A stretch of DNA of 26,497 nucleotides. Origin: a virus. The position numbers were made by a program, and so were the translations under genes. Of this stretch, positions 23,615 to 26,497 are shown in pieces. The notes beneath the pieces were generated by a model. That model ran no database searches, was not told the DNA's origin, and was given only the letters and a program-made list of their open reading frames with translations. The stretch lies in IMG/VR virus record IMGVR_UViG_3300044295_000022, positions 1-26,497 of that record; one strand, written 5' to 3'. Position 1 is the stretch's first letter. Each line of letters starts with the position of its first letter.

Positions 23615-23770
23615 TCACTTTCCCTTTTTAGCCGTTTTGGCCGATTCTTTGAACGCTTTGGCGGTCGGTGCACCCTTGGTGCCCGGCTTTCGCATTTTCT
23701 CGCCGCTGCCGGCTTTGATGCGCTCTTGCTTGGCGTGGATGTTAGCGTAAAGTCCAGGTTTTGTGGCCAT
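23615..23770 (-). CDS. Very basic small phage protein, 51 aa (GLYANIHAKxxRIKAGSGEKMRKPG type)
   Basis: From ATG 23770 the protein reads MATKPGLYANIHAKQERIKA, then GSGEKMRKPGTKGAPTAKAF, and ends at TGA 23615-23617. This is a familiar short phage and prophage protein pattern with the block GLYANIHAK...RIKAGSGEKMRKPG...APT. Function is unknown. It is lysine-rich and probably disordered or DNA-binding. It lies two bases after the 50-residue gene's start region and two bases before the 86-residue gene's end, in the same tight operon. Confidence 0.78.
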   Translation of the reverse strand: MATKPGLYANIHAKQERIKAGSGEKMRKPGTKGAPTAKAFKESAKTAKKGK

Positions 23771-23772
23771 GA

Positions 23773-24033
23773 TCAGCACTTCCAGCGTTTGAGTGAGGCC
23801 TTGGCGCGCTCGGCGTCGCCTTTGGCGTGTTTGACAACACCCTCCATGCGTGCACAGAAGCTGGCTTTACGCCCTGCGTCGGCCTTGGTCTTAGGGTTGG
23901 GAGCTGGCGCCTTGAGGTTGGAGCCCGTCTCGCGGTTGTATTTCTCGCGGCCTTTGGCGGTCAAGCCGGCGCCTTTGGACACAGGCAGTTTTTCCCCGCG
24001 CCCAACGCTTAAAGATACGCCTTTTTTAGCCAT
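23773..24033 (-). CDS. DUF6321-like small basic protein, 86 aa
   Basis: The product begins MAKKGVSLSVGRGEKLPVSK, with GLTAKGREKYNRETGSNLKA and NPKTKADAGRKASFCARMEG. This layout (KGAGLTAKGR-KYN...TGSNLKAP-P...RKxSFCARM) is a well-conserved phage protein I associate with DUF6321. It is basic, with two Cys (FCARM and terminal KC). GGGAG five bases before the ATG gives the start. It directly follows terL, so a packaging-related role is possible; no activity is known to me. Confidence 0.8.
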   Translation of the reverse strand: MAKKGVSLSVGRGEKLPVSKGAGLTAKGREKYNRETGSNLKAPAPNPKTKADAGRKASFCARMEGVVKHAKGDAERAKASLKRWKC

Positions 24034-25560
24034 TTACGCTCCCATCCAGCCGGTGGATACAGTGCTTGGTCCGTATGAGCGGGCCACGCGGGTCGGTTCG
24101 CGGTACTCTCGGTGTGCCACTGGGAACGCAAACGTCACGGCGATGGCGTCTGCTGCGTCCGGTGAGGCTAAACCGCGAGCTTTCATGTCTTTCTTGCTCT
24201 CCAAGAAGATTGTGCCCCGCGAATCGGGCTTCATCATAGGCGAAATTAGATCAGTTTTTAAGAATCTGTCAAGCGGTATGCTGGCAGTTTTCAGCCATTC
24301 GCGCATGTCGCCCCACATTTCCGCTCGTTTGTTGCCGTACATGATCGGATTCTTGGCTTTGTTGCCAAAATTCACCCCTCTGACCTTGTAGCGCTGCTCT
24401 TTCAGCCGGTCCACGATGCCAGCCCCCAGCCCGCCTTCGTCGATCACCACCATCGCCGGCTTGTACTCCTCGATCACGTCGATGACGTGCCCCACCACGG
24501 TCATGGTGTCGTCGCCTCGGTGGCGCAAGAGCTTCACAATGTCACGCCCTTGCCGGATAGCGATCACGGTTGCGTCCGCCCCGAAGCGTGCCGGGTCCAC
24601 GCCCACCACGATTGGTGCTGAGTTGTCCTTGTACTTCGGTCTTGCCATGGCGTCGTCCACCACCGCCGCGCCAATGAACTGATCGTCACCCTCGTTGGGG
24701 AACTGACCGTAAACCTCGACGTGCGCCTGAGCTGAGTCGGGGCCGTATTCCTCGATGATCTGGTTGTAGGTCTGCTTGTCGGTGCCCTCGACCGTGCGCG
24801 CGTCCACGATCTTGGTTGTCCAGAACCCGCGCTTGCTGTTGAACGCCTCGTAGAAATACCCCGTGTTGCGCCGTGGGTTGCTGAAGGCCATCCAGAATCG
24901 GTTGGGCGTGTTCTCTGTGAAGAAGCCGCTGGTCACCGCCCAGATGGCGTCATCAATACCGCTGGCTTCATCAAAGATCACCATTACACCATCGAAGTTG
25001 TGCACCCCCGCGTAGGCGTCGGGGTTCTCCGCCGACCACAGCCGTCCCTCGACCGACCAGTAGCGCGTGCCCTTCTTCAGGTCGCGCTCGACCAGCTCCG
25101 TGATCCACTTGGCCGGCATCACTCGGGTGGCGCTGACCTCGAACCAATGGCTGTTGATGGACATCGCCAGCCACTTCGTAATCTCGGCCCAAGTGATTGA
25201 GCGCAGCTGATTTTCTGAGTTGGCCGACACGATGGTCGTCGAGCCGATGCGCGTGGACAGCATCCAGATTGTGATCCAACTGACCAGCGCCGACTTCCCG
25301 ATCCCGCGCCCCGAGCTCACCGCCAGTCGCAGGGTGTCGTAGTCGATCTTGCCGTTGTTTGCCTTGATGTGGTCGGCGATGTTTTGTAACACCTCGCGCT
25401 GCCATTTGCGCGGGCCTTGGAAGTGCTCCAGCGGCGTGCCCGCCTGCCCCCACGGATAGACGAACATGACGAACGCCAGTGGGTTGTCCTTGAGGGCCGG
25501 GCTCCATAGCCTGGCCATCAGTTCTTGTTCGTCTTGCGCGCTGTAGCGAGTAGTCTGCAT
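24034..25560 (-). CDS. terL: Terminase large subunit (packaging ATPase/nuclease)
   Basis: The 508-residue protein has the complete terminase layout. The ATPase part holds Walker A SGRGIGKS (residues 83-90), Walker B VMVIFDEA (192-199) with catalytic Glu, and a coupling-motif-like SNPRRN (227-232). The RNase H-like nuclease part shows VGVDPARFGADATVI (D322), VVIDEGGLG (D374) and SPDAADAIAVTFA (D468, D471) as the acidic metal-binding residues. It would pump DNA into the procapsid through the portal and cut it. TerL start follows the terS stop by three bases and the possible micro-ORF stop directly (TAATG); only a weak GGA precedes it, so coupling is likely. Confidence 0.96.
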   Translation of the reverse strand: MQTTRYSAQDEQELMARLWSPALKDNPLAFVMFVYPWGQAGTPLEHFQGPRKWQREVLQNIADHIKANNGKIDYDTLRLAVSSGRGIGKSALVSWITIWMLSTRIGSTTIVSANSENQLRSITWAEITKWLAMSINSHWFEVSATRVMPAKWITELVERDLKKGTRYWSVEGRLWSAENPDAYAGVHNFDGVMVIFDEASGIDDAIWAVTSGFFTENTPNRFWMAFSNPRRNTGYFYEAFNSKRGFWTTKIVDARTVEGTDKQTYNQIIEEYGPDSAQAHVEVYGQFPNEGDDQFIGAAVVDDAMARPKYKDNSAPIVVGVDPARFGADATVIAIRQGRDIVKLLRHRGDDTMTVVGHVIDVIEEYKPAMVVIDEGGLGAGIVDRLKEQRYKVRGVNFGNKAKNPIMYGNKRAEMWGDMREWLKTASIPLDRFLKTDLISPMMKPDSRGTIFLESKKDMKARGLASPDAADAIAVTFAFPVAHREYREPTRVARSYGPSTVSTGWMGA

Positions 25561-25634
25561 TATTTACGCGTCCACAGCAGATCGATCGCCCACAACGCCA
25601 CGATCAGCAACAGGCATAAGTACAGGACTGTCAT
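25560..25634 (-). CDS. Possible 24-aa membrane micro-ORF overlapping the end of terS
   Basis: In the frame offset from terS, ATG 25634 opens a 24-residue reading frame (MTVLYLCLLLIVALWAIDLL, then WTRK) that stops at TAA 25560-25562, overlapping the terL ATG as TAATG. A GAGGG ribosome-binding-like site lies eight bases upstream. The predicted product is one hydrophobic helix with a basic end, the layout of a small membrane peptide. It may instead be chance in a frame overlapping terS, so confidence is low. If translated, it would bring ribosomes exactly to the terL start. Confidence 0.35.
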   Translation of the reverse strand: MTVLYLCLLLIVALWAIDLLWTRK

Positions 25635-26058
25635 TGGATTGACCCTCAAGTTTGTTGACCGCATCCACCACATCGGCGAGGTTGATGACGCGGCGCTGCG
25701 CTTCCGCTAACGCCGCCGTGATGCTGATCTGCTGGTTCACATCCACACTGATGGCCTGTTTGGCCACCCAGCCGTGGACGTTTTGCAGTATGGCCAACGC
25801 CGCTTTGGCGTCACCCATCTTGGCTGCTTTGTGCAGCTCGGTGCTCATCTCCAGCTCGCCATCGGCGCGGCCTTTGGTGGCGGCCAGCTCGGCGATGGGG
25901 TCCAGCTGCGTTAGGCGTCGGTATTCTTCGGGCAACATGCCGGCGGCCAGCGCCAGCGTGTCACCTTTGAGGCCGAGCTTGGCGGCCTCATAAATGCGGT
26001 TAAGCGTCGCTTCGGTCGCTTTGACCTCGCGGATGGTCAACGGTAATGACTTGAACAT
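25564..26058 (-). CDS. terS: Probable terminase small subunit
   Basis: The 164-residue protein lies directly before terL, the usual place for the small subunit. An N-terminal helical part (LTIREVKATEATLNRIYEAA, then KGDTLALAAGMLPEEYRRL) has helix-turn-helix character fit for binding the packaging site, and the middle (KAAKMGDAKAALAILQNVHG) is helical for oligomer formation. The C-terminus is polar. AGGGA before the ATG supports the start. The 9-bp repeat array lies upstream and could be its binding site, as TerS proteins recognise pac or cos DNA. The call rests on position and helix pattern. Confidence 0.78.
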   Translation of the reverse strand: MFKSLPLTIREVKATEATLNRIYEAAKLGLKGDTLALAAGMLPEEYRRLTQLDPIAELAATKGRADGELEMSTELHKAAKMGDAKAALAILQNVHGWVAKQAISVDVNQQISITAALAEAQRRVINLADVVDAVNKLEGQSNDSPVLMPVADRGVVGDRSAVDA

Positions 26059-26101
26059 GGCGTTCCCTGCGCGTTATGCGTGTGCTGGAAGTGTAGCGTG
26101 T

Positions 26102-26128
26102 TTGCAAAAAATAAAAAAGTTTTTGCAA
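26102..26128. repeat. 9-bp perfect inverted repeat with A/T tract
   Basis: Arms TTGCAAAAA (26102-26110) and TTTTTGCAA (26120-26128) are perfect inverted copies around the 9-base spacer ATAAAAAAG. The site is about 45 bases upstream of the terS start, between it and the 9-bp word array. It could be an operator for a dimeric regulator or bent DNA at a promoter. Confidence 0.6.
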
Positions 26129-26316
26129 CCCCTCCGCGCCGGGACCGACCGGCCCCAGGGCCCTACCCGGGGGCCTGAATTCATTACGCAAAACTGACAG
26201 CAAGCCTTGGGTCACTTGGGTCATGGCCATGCGCGCCAGGCAGCCACATGGCCGCATGCCTTGGGTCATTTGGGTCATGCGTTTGCATGTGCATGCGCAC
26301 ACCGGCCAGGCCATGG

Positions 26317-26341
26317 CGCGCGGCCGCGCGGCCGGCCGGCC
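26317..26341. repeat. Adjacent GC-only palindromes
   Basis: Positions 26317-26330 (CGCGCGGCCGCGCG) are a perfect 14-bp palindrome and 26330-26341 (GGCCGGCCGGCC) a perfect 12-bp one. They lie between the second and third word clusters of the 9-bp array. Confidence 0.8.
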
Positions 26342-26350
26342 ATTGGGTCA

Positions 26351-26398
26351 TTTAGGTCATTTGGGTCATGCGTTTTCTTTTGACCCAAATGACCCAAA
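26351..26398. repeat. 18-bp inverted repeat formed by opposed word pairs
   Basis: Two direct copies at 26351-26368 face two inverted copies at 26381-26398, giving an 18-bp inverted repeat with one mismatch around a 12-base spacer. A second, nested inverted repeat (TTTTCTTTTG at 26373-26382 and CAAAAGAAAA at 26395-26404) overlaps it. The two cannot form together, so the DNA or RNA could switch between structures. Confidence 0.75.
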
Positions 26399-26416
26399 AG
26401 AAAAGGGAAGAGGCAT

Positions 26417-26438
26417 CCAGGGAATTCCCTGGCGCGCC
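26417..26438. repeat. 16-bp palindrome followed by an 8-bp palindrome
   Basis: Positions 26417-26432 (CCAGGGAATTCCCTGG) are a perfect 16-bp palindrome and 26431-26438 (GGCGCGCC) a perfect 8-bp one. They lie just before the last word cluster of the array and could be a dimer-binding site or a cleavage site. Confidence 0.8.
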
Positions 26439-26497
26439 GGGTTTTGGGTCATTTGGGTCATTGGGTCATCAAATTTAAATCGGCGCGGCTCAATTTG

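Larger units (their letters stand above)
26206..26468. repeat. Iteron-like array of the 9-bp word TTTGGGTCA
   Basis: Direct copies lie at 26206, 26215, 26260, 26269, 26342, 26351 (one mismatch, TTTAGGTCA), 26360, 26443, 26452 and 26461 (8 bp), and two inverted copies (TGACCCAAA) at 26381 and 26390. They form clusters of two or three head-to-tail units, spaced about one helical turn (9 bp), separated by 40-80 bases. Elsewhere in the window the core word TGGGTCA appears only sporadically. Such arrays are typical of replication origins, pac/cos sites or operators; which one is unknown. Confidence 0.9.
26059..26497. other. Non-coding region upstream of terS, rich in repeats and palindromes
   Basis: No convincing gene is present in these 439 bases. 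The content is: a 9-bp inverted repeat with A/T tracts (26102-26128), GC-rich palindromic stretches (26145-26175), a 12-copy 9-bp word array (26206-26468), long GC palindromes (26317-26341; 26417-26438) and an AT-rich end (26470-26480). A weak promoter candidate for the late operon (minus-strand TACACT at 26090-26095, with a T-run 17 bases upstream) has no consensus -35. The layout fits a control region such as an origin, a packaging site or the late promoter region. Confidence 0.75.

Noticed and set aside
26000-26314. Minus-strand reading frame of 104 codons with repeated Thr-Gln-Met triplets
   Set aside because: The frame is produced by the 9-bp word array and covers the start of terS. It has no ribosome binding site and shows no protein-like character apart from the DNA repeat.

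Overview
The window is part of the genome of a tailed, P22-like (podovirus-type) double-stranded DNA phage. It carries a P22-type portal, scaffold-like protein, P22-family coat protein, and adjacent gp4-like and gp10-like head-completion/neck proteins, plus a large terminase and a GH108-type lysozyme. No integrase, repressor, tRNA or bacterial housekeeping gene is visible. Protein types and base composition suggest a proteobacterial host, perhaps a freshwater betaproteobacterium, but the host is inference only. The left end cuts through a helicase gene, so the genome continues beyond the window.

Layout. Positions 1-1696 (+ strand) hold the end of an early/replication block: the C-terminus of an SNF2-type helicase, then seven small genes linked mostly by ATGA-type overlaps, one of them an Ogr/NrdR-like zinc ribbon. 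Positions 1554-26058 (- strand) form one long late operon, read from right to left. In transcription order it holds small terminase, large terminase, four small conserved proteins, portal, a DUF5856-like protein, structural proteins including a protein of ten 22-residue repeats, a coiled-coil protein, tailspike, fibre and second beta-helix spike. Scaffold and coat follow, then two small head or fibre proteins, a 71-aa protein, gp4-like and gp10-like proteins, a fibre-like protein, three presumed ejection proteins, and the lysis genes. The two blocks converge and overlap at 1554-1696.

The genes fit one programme: package DNA (terS/terL/portal), build the procapsid (scaffold/coat), close the head and neck (gp4/gp10), add receptor-binding parts, load ejection proteins, and lyse the cell. 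Compared with the P22 order, a tail and repeat-protein module of about 7.3 kb sits between portal and scaffold.

Positions 26059-26497 are non-coding. They hold an iteron-like array of twelve copies of a 9-bp word (TTTGGGTCA), two of them inverted, among long palindromes, just upstream of terS. This is the most striking unexplained structure and could be a replication origin, pac site or operator. Other unusual points are a set of YNMG-tetraloop hairpins after the coat gene and the next two small genes, a structured leader before the scaffold gene, a possible 24-aa membrane micro-ORF inside the end of terS that stops on the terL start codon, and a sharp composition change inside the tailspike gene.
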